Shown here piece after piece: positions 1 to 6,935 of a stretch of DNA of 36,790 nt. Below the pieces are notes generated by a model that was not told the origin of the DNA, ran no database searches, and worked only from the letters and a program-made list of their open reading frames with translations. Each line of letters starts with the position of its first letter. The stretch's first letter is position 1. The position numbers and the translations under genes were made by a program. The DNA lies in the NCBI RefSeq assembly GCF_000429085.1, contig NZ_AUBE01000037.1, positions 1-36,790 of the forward strand. Direction: 5' to 3'. The stretch is from Streptomyces flavidovirens DSM 40150 (lineage in GTDB: Bacteria; Actinomycetota; Actinomycetes; Streptomycetales; Streptomycetaceae).

Positions 1-231
1 GTTCAGTAGGTGCTGCAGACCGGCCGGCACGTCATGGCCGACGTACTCGGCCAGCTGCCAGCCGTTCTTCCTGCCGACAGGACCGAGCAGCCCGCGCACG
101 TAGTCCCGCATCCGCCGCCGCAGATCGACCCGACCGAACCGGTGACCGATCCGCAGCAGCACCTCCTCAAGCTCCGAAGCCCAAACATCGGGCCGCACAT
201 CATCTTGCACGATCAGCACAACAGCGATCAC
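1..231 (-). CDS. IS701-family transposase, N-terminal part (runs off window start)
   Basis: The minus frame ending at base 1 reads DVWASELEEVLLRIGHRFGR, then RDYVRGLLGPVGRKNGWQLA, then a GLQHLLN-type end. This is the conserved N-terminal block of IS701-family DDE transposases, which cut and paste their own element. Seventy-seven codons are visible. I chose the GTG at 231; a nearer in-frame GTG is possible. The catalytic region lies outside the window, so completeness cannot be judged. The longer open frame in another register over the same bases is a shadow. The inverted repeat of the element should lie just upstream, around 240-340, but only one end is present so it cannot be defined. Confidence 0.8.
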   Translation of the reverse strand, partial: MIAVVLIVQDDVRPDVWASELEEVLLRIGHRFGRVDLRRRMRDYVRGLLGPVGRKNGWQLAEYVGHDVPAGLQHLLN

Positions 232-352
232 ATGCCGCTGGTCACGAACTCCGGCAACATGGCGGACAGTCAGCTCGCTACACTCGAAAACAAGCCTTTG
301 ACCAGCGGCAATAGCAAAGTGCAACTGGAGTACTAAGTGAGATCCTGCCTGA

Positions 353-748
353 ATGAACGATCTCGGCGACGCGCACCTGCGCACCTGGACGCTGCACCTT
401 ATAGCCCTCCTGGCAGCCGACACCCGAGAACAACTTGCCTGGCTGGGCGAGCGTGAGCTAGAGACGAAGGACGTTGTTGAAGAGGTGGAGCTCGTCTGCC
501 GCGTCTCCGAAGGACTCGCGGAGCGCGGCGTCTTCGAGCCCGAGGATCTGCGTGGTCTTCGGGCCCTTGGCCGTCGCCTCGGCAAGATCGATGTCACCTG
601 CCGCGTCGGCCTCTGGCGCAACGCCCTGGCCACAGATTCGGCGTGGGACGGCATACGTTCTCTCGCCCGCCAGTTTCTCCTCACGAGGCTGGGCGACTGG
701 CGTCAGCCACTGCCACGTCCCGTGCGCCCGCACACGGGCGACCACTGA
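353..748 (+). CDS. Conserved hypothetical protein, 131 aa
   Basis: A soluble, mostly helical protein with no signal peptide or membrane segment. Its segments VEEVELVCRVSEGLAERGV and ARQFLLTRLGDWRQPLP have the look of a protein family repeatedly found in actinomycete genomes, often near mobile DNA; I recall no function for it. Codon usage has the strong third-position G/C bias of real Streptomyces genes. The ATG at 353 is used; no clear ribosome binding site precedes it. It sits between an IS701 end and a dnaN-like pseudogene, so it may be a passenger or remnant of an accessory island. Function unknown. Confidence 0.6.
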   Translation: MNDLGDAHLRTWTLHLIALLAADTREQLAWLGERELETKDVVEEVELVCRVSEGLAERGVFEPEDLRGLRALGRRLGKIDVTCRVGLWRNALATDSAWDGIRSLARQFLLTRLGDWRQPLPRPVRPHTGDH

Positions 749-889
749 GTCGGCCAGGCCTCCTGTGCGACTCTGACCCGGTCGGCGCCGCACACGGATG
801 GGTGCCGGGTGAAGCAGCGTTCGAATCCTTGGTGTGCTCTGGTGCCTCCCGAAGTCGTGAACATCTGCTGTCCGTCCTCATGAACAAAG

Positions 890-1238
890 CCACGGGGACT
901 TCCGCGACCGCGAAGCGGTAGCAGTCGGTGGCCGCCAAGGCGAGCGTCTCGCCCTCCAGGGTCATCTAGACACCGGTGAGGGTCGGCAGGGTCTCGTCGC
1001 GGCCCGCGGTGGGCAGCACGCGGTTCAGCTGGGCGAGGAACGTCTGCGCATCCATGGTGGCCATGGCGGGCACGGCCTCCTGCGGGTGCGTGAACTCGTG
1101 GATGTTGAGCATGGTGATCGGCATGGTGATGTGCTCGGTGGCCAGCAGGTCTCCCGCGAGCGAGACGGGCGTGCGGGCAGCGACCGTCTTGGTTCCGCCC
1201 GGCGCCACGCGAGCGCCCTCACTGACCAGGACGTCCAC
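890..1238 (-). pseudogene. Decayed DNA polymerase III beta-clamp (DnaN) paralogue fragment
   Basis: The minus strand encodes two collinear stretches typical of the end of clamp domain 1 and start of domain 2: VSEGARVAPGG with SLAGDLLATEHITMP, then AMATMDAQTFLAQLNRVLPT with AGRDETLPTLTGV. An in-frame TAG at 967-969 follows, and reading resumes as MTLEGETLALAATDCYRFAV, matching the LE/DTL-LAATDRYRFAV signature of DnaN. The reading frame is the same before and after the stop, so a single nonsense change split it. The rest of the clamp is missing on both sides. Streptomyces often carry extra clamp paralogues in accessory DNA; this copy cannot make a clamp. Confidence 0.6.
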
Positions 1239-1342
1239 CCTTGGCGCGCGGTCGCGGCCGCCGTCATCGCGGGGGAGATCGCACTGCTACCCGCACTGCT
1301 CATCCCGCGGACGATGCCGTACGCCGTGGCCGCCGGCATGTG

Positions 1343-1656
1343 ATGCACGCGGCCTTCACCTGCCTCAAGCCCCGCCAGCTCATCACCTTCTCGGGGCTAA
1401 CGGCCGGTACTTACGTTTTGCCTTCACCGCGTGAGCGTCCACGTCGGCGCAGACTGCCACCTCCGCCGTTCGGCTCAGCCACACTATGCGCCCGCGTCCC
1501 CCAGCGCGGGTCCTCCCCGGCGCCGCCCCGTCGCACAGCCGGTGACGGGGGAGCCCCGTACCCCCGAAAGGCCTGAGGAGCTGACCACGCCCGACGAGGA
1601 CACCGCTGAGGGGCCCGTGGCCACGCCGACCGGCTTGTAGGCGATCTTCGAGGCTT
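1343..1656. other. No confident gene
   Basis: No frame with convincing coding character was found. A plus-strand stretch at 1236-1410 (VAAAVIAGEIALLPALLIP, then after a frame change HAAFTCLKPRQLITFSGL) looks like pieces of a small membrane protein, but I do not recognise it and cannot support a gene. Confidence 0.4.
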
Positions 1657-2370
1657 TCAGGGGTGCCCCGAGAGCGGCGGATGAGGAGGTTCAGGGCTTG
1701 AGGTCACTGTCGTCGAGGTGACTGCCACCATGGCGTCGGGGCCCAATTGCTCCAGCAACCTAATGTAGGCGTCGGCCGTGTTGCCCGCCACTAGGTGTGT
1801 ATCGGCAAGAACAGCGACCCAATGCCCCTCAGACGGAGGGGGTGCGAGGGTCCACGTGACCTTCCAGCTGCCATCGCGCAAGATCTCGGCTTTTGGCGAG
1901 ACCAGCCACTCGGCACCAAATGCAATTCCTCCGGAATCTGTGTCGGATGTCCGAACCATGACGTGGACTGCCATGCCCGGGGGTGCGTTGGTGACTGTCC
2001 CAGAGAACACGTACGTCTTGCTCGGAGGAGTGGCAGGTGTCTCTGTCCACGAGGTGATGCTGACCCTGGGGCGGGGGGCAGGTGCGGGTCGGGGTTCGAC
2101 ACCGCCGCCCGCACTCAGCGCCAACAGCCCGGTGAGCAGCGCGGCAAGCACCGCTCCTGCAGCCCCGATCAGAGCCGCTTTGGATGAGGGCTGCCAGCGC
2201 TGCCACGGATAGACACGCTGAGGTGACGGGGCAGGCGCAGGTGTCGGTGGGTCAGGCTCGGGCGTTTGCGGGTCAGAAGATCCGCTCGTGGTGCCTCTAC
2301 TGCCCCCGTCGCTGCTGCCCTCGCCCGCCAGCCCCGTTGTCACCGAACTCCCCCAGTTCCGATGCTGCAC
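1657..2370 (-). CDS. Single-pass membrane protein with proline-rich cytoplasmic N-terminus, 237 aa
   Basis: Residues 1-62 are Gly/Ser/Pro-rich and disordered (repeated PTPAPAPSP-type runs). One hydrophobic helix lies at about 65-87 (AALIGAAGAVLAALLTGLLA), followed by an extracytoplasmic domain of about 145 residues rich in beta-type sequence (VSITSWTETP, TYVFSGTVTNAPPGMAVHVM). The topology is Nin-Cout. Such an outer domain often senses or binds an extracellular ligand, but no family is recognised. It starts with GTG at 2370, six bases after the stop of the upstream regulator gene (2377-3183), with a GAGG motif before it. The two are therefore almost certainly co-transcribed, and the regulator may transmit or control the membrane protein. 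Confidence 0.7.
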   Translation of the reverse strand: MQHRNWGSSVTTGLAGEGSSDGGSRGTTSGSSDPQTPEPDPPTPAPAPSPQRVYPWQRWQPSSKAALIGAAGAVLAALLTGLLALSAGGGVEPRPAPAPRPRVSITSWTETPATPPSKTYVFSGTVTNAPPGMAVHVMVRTSDTDSGGIAFGAEWLVSPKAEILRDGSWKVTWTLAPPPSEGHWVAVLADTHLVAGNTADAYIRLLEQLGPDAMVAVTSTTVTSSPEPPHPPLSGHP

Positions 2371-2376
2371 GCGACC

Positions 2377-3183
2377 TCATGATGCCTCAGCGCCAGGACC
2401 TCGCGCAGGCGATCGCTTCATGCGGGACCGTGACCGCACCGGCTGGGATCCAGTGACCCCCTGCGCGTCCTTACCCGCGGACTGCACCTGGCGCCCGGTA
2501 TGTCGATCTGTACGCACACTCGCTGTGGGCGCTGCTGACGGTGTGTCCGCAGTGGTCAGCTCGGGATCGTGGGCGCGCAGCGCCTCGGCGGCGTCTGCAT
2601 CGGTGAGGTGGGCGGGAGCGGTATCGAGGACCACCGTGCCGAGCCAGTATTCGAACCTCTCCTTGCGCTGCTCCTGCGCGTGCATGCCGGTGGTGACCTC
2701 GCGGCGGGGCGGAGTCTTGCGGACCTTGTCCACTGCGGCGGACAGCAGCCTTGCCACCGCGGCTGGCTCCAGCCCGGGGCCGCGCTCGGCGAGCAGGTCC
2801 GCGAGGACGGCCGCGACCTCAGCCACGCGACCCTTGATTTCCCGGGCCTGCTGGCGAGTGATCTCCAAGATGTCTCCGAACGGAGACATCCCGAGGTCAG
2901 TAACGGCCTGGTCGAGCTGGTCGAGGACGACCGCCATGTCGAGCAGCCGGTAGGCCGACGCCCGTGACACCCCCAACTCGGCCCGCGCGTACGCCTCCCA
3001 GCTCGGGGAGCCCAGGGCGGTCCAGACCCGCGCGGCATGCGCTCGGCGGACCCTGCGGGCCAGGACAATGCCCGTCCGGGCGTGCACGCGCAGGGCGTCC
3101 CGTACGCCCTCGGTGATGGCCCGTGCCTCGGCGGCATCGGCTGCGGGACGGCGCTCAGGGGTGGAGAACGGCTCGATCGTCAT
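2377..3183 (-). CDS. Helix-turn-helix DNA-binding protein of mobile-element type, 268 aa
   Basis: Residues 62-84 (WEAYARAELGVSRASAYRLL) form a helix-turn-helix of the kind found in actinobacterial ParB/transposase-like and ICE- or plasmid-borne regulators. It is flanked by long amphipathic helices (TEGVRDALRVHARTGIVLARR; KGRVAEVAAVLADLLAE) and a disordered C-terminal tail rich in Arg/Ser/Pro. It probably binds DNA as a dimer in the cytoplasm. The ATG at 3183 is used. It is the first gene of a two-gene operon with the membrane protein ending at 1657. Target and function are unknown; a role as a local repressor or partition-like factor is only inference. Confidence 0.65.
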   Translation of the reverse strand: MTIEPFSTPERRPAADAAEARAITEGVRDALRVHARTGIVLARRVRRAHAARVWTALGSPSWEAYARAELGVSRASAYRLLDMAVVLDQLDQAVTDLGMSPFGDILEITRQQAREIKGRVAEVAAVLADLLAERGPGLEPAAVARLLSAAVDKVRKTPPRREVTTGMHAQEQRKERFEYWLGTVVLDTAPAHLTDADAAEALRAHDPELTTADTPSAAPTASVRTDRHTGRQVQSAGKDAQGVTGSQPVRSRSRMKRSPARGPGAEAS

Positions 3184-3275
3184 ACCGACTCAACGAGTAC
3201 CCCGCACGAACAGGACGTGCCTTACGTGCCGCAACGGCAGGGACACCCGTGAGCTGCGCGTTCGTCCCTCGTCCC

Positions 3276-3455
3276 CTAGATAACGCTGCCGTCTGCGGGC
3301 GGGCTGTCCTGACGGCAGGTGGCCCGGGTCGCCGCGTCGGCGAACTTGCCGTGCAAAACCAGTTCCGGGCCCTGGGCGGTGTCGGCGTCCACCCACACCG
3401 CCGGGCAGTTCCCTCCGCCCGAGTTCGGGTCCGTGCCGAAGAAAAGTAACGCCAT
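3276..3455 (-). CDS. Small protein of the MALLFFGTDP family, probably C-terminally truncated, 59 aa
   Basis: The start ATG at 3455 is fixed by a strong ribosome binding site (GGAGGGG, seven bases upstream). The protein begins MALLFFGTDPNSGGGNCPAV, the signature of a small actinomycete family usually encoded next to XRE-DUF5753 regulators and DUF6879 proteins. Relatives continue after the (A)D-x-SV motif with an I-R-L-P-type tail; here a TAG directly follows ADGSVI, so the C-terminus seems cut short. It stands alone here, about 5 kb from the DUF6879/XRE genes at 8290-9608. Function of the family is unknown. Confidence 0.6.
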   Translation of the reverse strand: MALLFFGTDPNSGGGNCPAVWVDADTAQGPELVLHGKFADAATRATCRQDSPPADGSVI

Positions 3456-3662
3456 GATCCCCTCCGAAGCGAGCCGGTTGCGCGTAGTTGCGTGACGACC
3501 GTCCCGCGCCCTGCCCGCCCGGTCAATATCGCAGACCGGGGCGGGCCATCGCCCGGCCATCCGGACGGGTGATTTCCCTTCGCGTACGCGGGCGCCAGCC
3601 CTAGCGGCGCACGTCCAACTTGCGTGCTTTCAAGGGGCCTTGGGTGAGAGGTGATCGATCTC

Positions 3663-4319
3663 ATGCGACGAACCGAGTACGACGCGGGACAGGCCGCCAA
3701 GCACCTGAAGGTGCCCGCAGCCGCCTTCCGGTGGGCCCGGCACACCGGTTCTGATCCCGGCCCCGGACGGGTCGTCCTGCCAGTGGTCCCGGGCCGCCGT
3801 GGAGGCGCTGGACGCCGACGCCATCCGGCCGCGATGCCCTCCCCGCCGATCTCCGGCGGCGCGACGGCCGACCGGATCGCCGACGCGCTCGGCACCCCGA
3901 ACCGGACTATTCACGGCGCGAAGGCGAACGTGACGGCGTTCGTGGTGCGCCGGTTCGTCGACCGCGGCCTCCTGGTCGACCTGAGCGCGAACCCGGACGG
4001 GACGCTGCACCACCCCGGCCAGGTCGCAGAGGTCTGCCGCCGCGAGAACCTGGCGGACCTGATCGCCGCCGATACCCCGCTCGGTCCTGAGCAGGCCGCC
4101 GCCCGCCTTCGGGTCCGCCGTACCGACTCCGACCACATGGTCCGGCTCAGCTGGATCCGCTCCCCGCAGTCGATCGAGGTCCGCTTCGGCACCAGCCGGG
4201 CCGGAGCCGTCGACGTCGCGCTCTACACCACGGCGTCCGTCGACGCGGTGCCCGCCGAACACCCCGAGGTCGACTGTCGCCCCGCTCCACGCTGCACAGA
4301 ACGACCTGTCGGCAGTTAG
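3663..4319 (+). CDS. Conserved hypothetical protein with two compensating frameshifts, 218 aa
   Basis: The N-terminus (MRRTEYDAGQAAKHLKVPAA) and the long central part (ADRIADALGTPNRTIHGAKA, FVVRRFVDRGLLVDLSANPD, TPLGPEQAAARLRVRRTDSD) look like two helix-turn-helix-type units repeated in tandem and form an actinomycete accessory-protein family. Between about 3750 and 3832 the current frame gives low-complexity Pro/Arg/Gly sequence, whereas the +1 frame reads VLIPAPDGSSCQWSRAAVEA followed by LDADAIR, which fits the family. One base gained and one lost would explain this. The C-terminus also diverges after HPEVD. Start ATG 3663 was chosen because MRRTEYD matches the usual N-terminus; GTG at 3651 is possible. 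Probably a damaged DNA-binding protein. Confidence 0.55.
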   Translation: MRRTEYDAGQAAKHLKVPAAAFRWARHTGSDPGPGRVVLPVVPGRRGGAGRRRHPAAMPSPPISGGATADRIADALGTPNRTIHGAKANVTAFVVRRFVDRGLLVDLSANPDGTLHHPGQVAEVCRRENLADLIAADTPLGPEQAAARLRVRRTDSDHMVRLSWIRSPQSIEVRFGTSRAGAVDVALYTTASVDAVPAEHPEVDCRPAPRCTERPVGS

Positions 4320-4369
4320 GGCACGACCTATCGGACACGCCCTGAGTAGATCCGCCCGGACGGGTGTAT

Positions 4370-4702
4370 CTACTTCTCGACGAACTGGAAGTCCGCCAGC
4401 AGGGTCGGGCCGTCCGGGCCCAGGGTCAGCGCGTTCTGGTTGTTGTCAACGGGCTGGCCATCGTTCGTCGTCAGGACCATGTTCCTCGTGGTGATCTGCG
4501 GTCCTGCGGGTCCGGCGGTGTAGATGGCGACCGGGGTACCGCTGGCGTCCACGACGGTCAGGGTGGCCGGAATCGTGTTCCCGCCGACGGCAACCAGCAC
4601 GGCGGTGCCCCCGCGGGCGCCCAGCGTTACGGTGGCCGGCTTCGGCTGTGGCTTCGTGTTTGAGGGTGCCTCGGTCGGCTTGGAGTTGTGCTTGTCGCTC
4701 AT
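4370..4702 (-). CDS. Small hypothetical protein, 110 aa
   Basis: The ATG at 4702 has a well-placed TGGAGA motif eight to nine bases upstream. The sequence starts with a polar stretch (MSDKHNSKPTEAPSNTKPQP) and continues as a beta-rich domain (TVTLGARGGTAVLVAVGGNT; PATLTVVDASGTPVAIYTAG) ending in LLADFQFVEK. No signal peptide, Cys or membrane helix is present. The pattern suggests a small soluble beta-sandwich protein. The next gene, the ketoacyl synthase on the same strand, lies upstream of it (stop at 4907), so read-through transcription is possible. No function recognised. Confidence 0.6.
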   Translation of the reverse strand: MSDKHNSKPTEAPSNTKPQPKPATVTLGARGGTAVLVAVGGNTIPATLTVVDASGTPVAIYTAGPAGPQITTRNMVLTTNDGQPVDNNQNALTLGPDGPTLLADFQFVEK

Positions 4703-4894
4703 GTCAACATTCTCCAGAAATTCAAAGGGAATACCAGCTCGCCTCACCATACGAACAAGACGCGCCGCGGATGGTCGAGCAGGCTCGCGCCAAACGCCAG
4801 CGGTCCCGGCCAGGGACTGCGCCCTTTCCGTGACCCTGGAGCCTGTCGGCCGGCCCCTGTTGTCACGAGTGTGAGGGCGTGGGCCACGGTGTCT

Positions 4895-4918
4895 ATCAGC
4901 TGGTGCCTACCAGCTGAT
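4895..4918 (-). terminator. Perfect 9-bp hairpin overlapping the stop of the ketoacyl synthase gene
   Basis: ATCAGCTGG (4895-4903) and CCAGCTGAT (4910-4918) are exact inverted repeats around a six-base loop. The hairpin includes the stop codon (4907-4909) and the last three codons of the KAS III gene. No T-tract follows, so it may slow decay or terminate weakly rather than act as a classical terminator. Confidence 0.45.
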
Positions 4919-5899
4919 CAGCATTACGCCGCCGCTGGCGCCGCTGGCCATGCCGAACAGGACCACCTGTGTGCCCGGGCGTAGCCGGCCTTGGTCGGCG
5001 GCGTGGGCGAGTTGGAGGGGGAGGGTGGCTGCGCCCATGTTGCCGGTGCGGTGGAAGGTGGGCACGACCGTGTCGGGCTGGATGCTGAGGCGTTCGCAGA
5101 AGGTGCGGACGAAGGGAACGGACGGCTGGTGGAGACAGACCAGGCCGAGTTCGTTCGGATCGGCGTGCTGTTCCTTCAGCCACTGCGCGGCGCGGGTGTC
5201 GATGCCGAGGAAGGAGGCGAGGAGCTTTTCGGAGTCGATGTGCAGTCCCGGCGGGCCGTCGGGGGCGTGGTGAGGGTTGAAGAGGGTGGCAGCCGACCAG
5301 CCCGCGGAGTTCGCCATGAACGTGTGAGCGATGATGCCCGGCCGGGTGGAGGCTTCGACGAGCAGGGCGGCGCCCATGTCCCCGCCGGTCAGGGAAGCCA
5401 GCCCGGTCCGCAGGGTGGTGGGAGTGAGGTTCCATCGGCTGAGGCGGCTGAGGGTTTCCCCGCATGCGATCAGGATCCGCCGGTAACGGCCGGCGCGGAT
5501 GAAGGCGTCCGCGACCTCCAGGGCGTTCAGGACGCTGTTGCAGGCGTTGGAGACGTCGAAGACCGGACAGCTCAGTCCCGCTTGGGCGGCGACGATGTGG
5601 GCGTTGGCGGGTTCCTGGACATCGGCGCTGACAGCGGCGAACAGCAGCAGGTCGACTTCGCCCGGTTCAAGGCCTGCCTGGTTCAGGACACGGGCGACGG
5701 CATGGGAGGCGAGGCCAGAGGGCACGTCGCCGTCCGCGGCGACGACGCGCTCTTCCAGCCCGTAGAGCCTCCGCAGCAAGCCGGCCGGAACCCGTACACC
5801 GGGGCTGTGCTCACGCAGCCGGTCCTCGATAGCTCGCACGCTCTGGCGGCCGTCAGGCAGGTGGACCGCGACGTGGGTGATGCGGCTGTAGACGTTCAT
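4907..5899 (-). CDS. Beta-ketoacyl-ACP synthase III-like (thiolase fold) enzyme, 330 aa
   Basis: Decarboxylating or non-decarboxylating Claisen condensation of an acyl thioester is expected. The FabH triad is present: Cys120 (FDVSNACNSVLNALEVAD), His257 (VCLHQPSVPF) and Asn287 (HRTGNMGAATLPLQLA), with the C-terminal glycine loop GMASGASGG. Length is normal for FabH/OleA-like enzymes. Unlike housekeeping FabH, the Cys region reads NAC-NSV, which is more like specialised-metabolism and OleA-type members. ATG 5899 (GGAG upstream) overlaps the stop of the SDR gene by ATGA, so the two are translationally coupled. The pair probably makes and then reduces, or prepares, a beta-keto product; the substrate cannot be read from sequence. 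An earlier in-frame start at 5983 lies inside the SDR gene and is unlikely. Confidence 0.85.
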   Translation of the reverse strand: MNVYSRITHVAVHLPDGRQSVRAIEDRLREHSPGVRVPAGLLRRLYGLEERVVAADGDVPSGLASHAVARVLNQAGLEPGEVDLLLFAAVSADVQEPANAHIVAAQAGLSCPVFDVSNACNSVLNALEVADAFIRAGRYRRILIACGETLSRLSRWNLTPTTLRTGLASLTGGDMGAALLVEASTRPGIIAHTFMANSAGWSAATLFNPHHAPDGPPGLHIDSEKLLASFLGIDTRAAQWLKEQHADPNELGLVCLHQPSVPFVRTFCERLSIQPDTVVPTFHRTGNMGAATLPLQLAHAADQGRLRPGTQVVLFGMASGASGGVMLISW

Positions 5900-6801
5900 A
5901 CCGACTCCTTCACCATGCCGGCATACGCCGGGGCTTTGTGAGGCAGGCCGCTGACCGTGTGTTTCACCCAGTCCGACAGCCACAGCGGTGACACCGTGTG
6001 AAGCGGCACCAGGAGACGGGCGTCGAAGCCGACGGTGTAACGGGCCCTGGGCCGGGGGGAGGTCAGCGCCTTCTCGATGGTCCGGGCGACCGGCTCGGGA
6101 CCGGGGACACGTGCGTTGACAGCCCCGAACAGAGACTTCGACCGGTCGTAGCCCGCCGCTCCGCCTCGGTCGACTTGGGCGAGGTCGTCGATCGCCCGGT
6201 CCAGCATCGCGGTGGCGAATGCTCCAGGCTCCACCAAAGACACGCGGACACCGGCATGCGCCATCTCCACGCGCAGGCAGTGGGTGAGCGCGCTCAGCGC
6301 GTGCTTGCTCGCGCTGTACCAGCCGCCCAGCGGCCAGGGCACTCGTCCCAAACCAGACGACACGTTCACGATCCGGCCCTCACCACGTCGCCGCATCTGC
6401 GGCAGGGCGAGGCGGCAGATCCGCATCGCCCCCAGAAGGTTCACCTCCAGCAGGTACCGCGCCTGCTCATCACTCACGTCCTCAAGCGACCCGGCCTGCG
6501 GCACCCCGGCGTTGTTCACCACCGCCCACAAGCCACCGCCCGTCATCTCCGCGATACGCCCCATCGCCTCCTCGCAGGACGACGGCTCGGCGACATCCAG
6601 TACCACCGTCCTCAGCGGCCGCCCGCGCGCCGCGGCGGCAGCGAGCAGGCCGTCCGCCTTCTCCTGGCTGCGCGCTGTACCGATCACATCGAAACCGCAG
6701 CCGGCCAACCTCAGTGCCGTCGCCGCGCCGATTCCCCCAGTTGCCCCCGTAACCATCACACTGCGTTGAACCCGCAGGCCGGTCGAGGCATGCATCTCCA
6801 T
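5896..6801 (-). CDS. Classical short-chain dehydrogenase/reductase (SDR), 301 aa
   Basis: An NAD(P)-dependent oxidoreductase with Rossmann motif TGATGGIG (18-25), VLDV acidic loop, NNAG (96-99), active-site Asn121, Ser148/149 and YSASK (Tyr162, Lys166). The arginine in GTARSQEK after the second strand suggests NADPH preference. The C-terminal part (VSPLWLSDWVKHTVSGLPHK) is typical of SDRs that act on lipidic or ketone substrates. Start ATG 6801 follows GGGGAG by ten bases; the open frame to 7065 is not needed. It is the first gene of a two-gene operon with the KAS III (ATGA overlap), so it likely reduces the condensation product or supplies its precursor. Confidence 0.88.
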   Translation of the reverse strand: MEMHASTGLRVQRSVMVTGATGGIGAATALRLAGCGFDVIGTARSQEKADGLLAAAAARGRPLRTVVLDVAEPSSCEEAMGRIAEMTGGGLWAVVNNAGVPQAGSLEDVSDEQARYLLEVNLLGAMRICRLALPQMRRRGEGRIVNVSSGLGRVPWPLGGWYSASKHALSALTHCLRVEMAHAGVRVSLVEPGAFATAMLDRAIDDLAQVDRGGAAGYDRSKSLFGAVNARVPGPEPVARTIEKALTSPRPRARYTVGFDARLLVPLHTVSPLWLSDWVKHTVSGLPHKAPAYAGMVKESV

Positions 6802-6935
6802 TCGTACGTCACTCCCCAGGATCCACAGACGGCCCGCGCCACCTGGTACGCCACCGCACAGTGGGCAACGACCAGGAAGAAACGCAGTTGTGGCCTCCCG
6901 CAGAATCACTGCGAGCCTTTGCCCGCAGGTCGGGG

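Noticed and set aside
818..838. GTTCGAATCC, identical to a tRNA T-loop
   Set aside because: The bases on both sides do not pair into a T-stem and no acceptor or anticodon arms are found around it.
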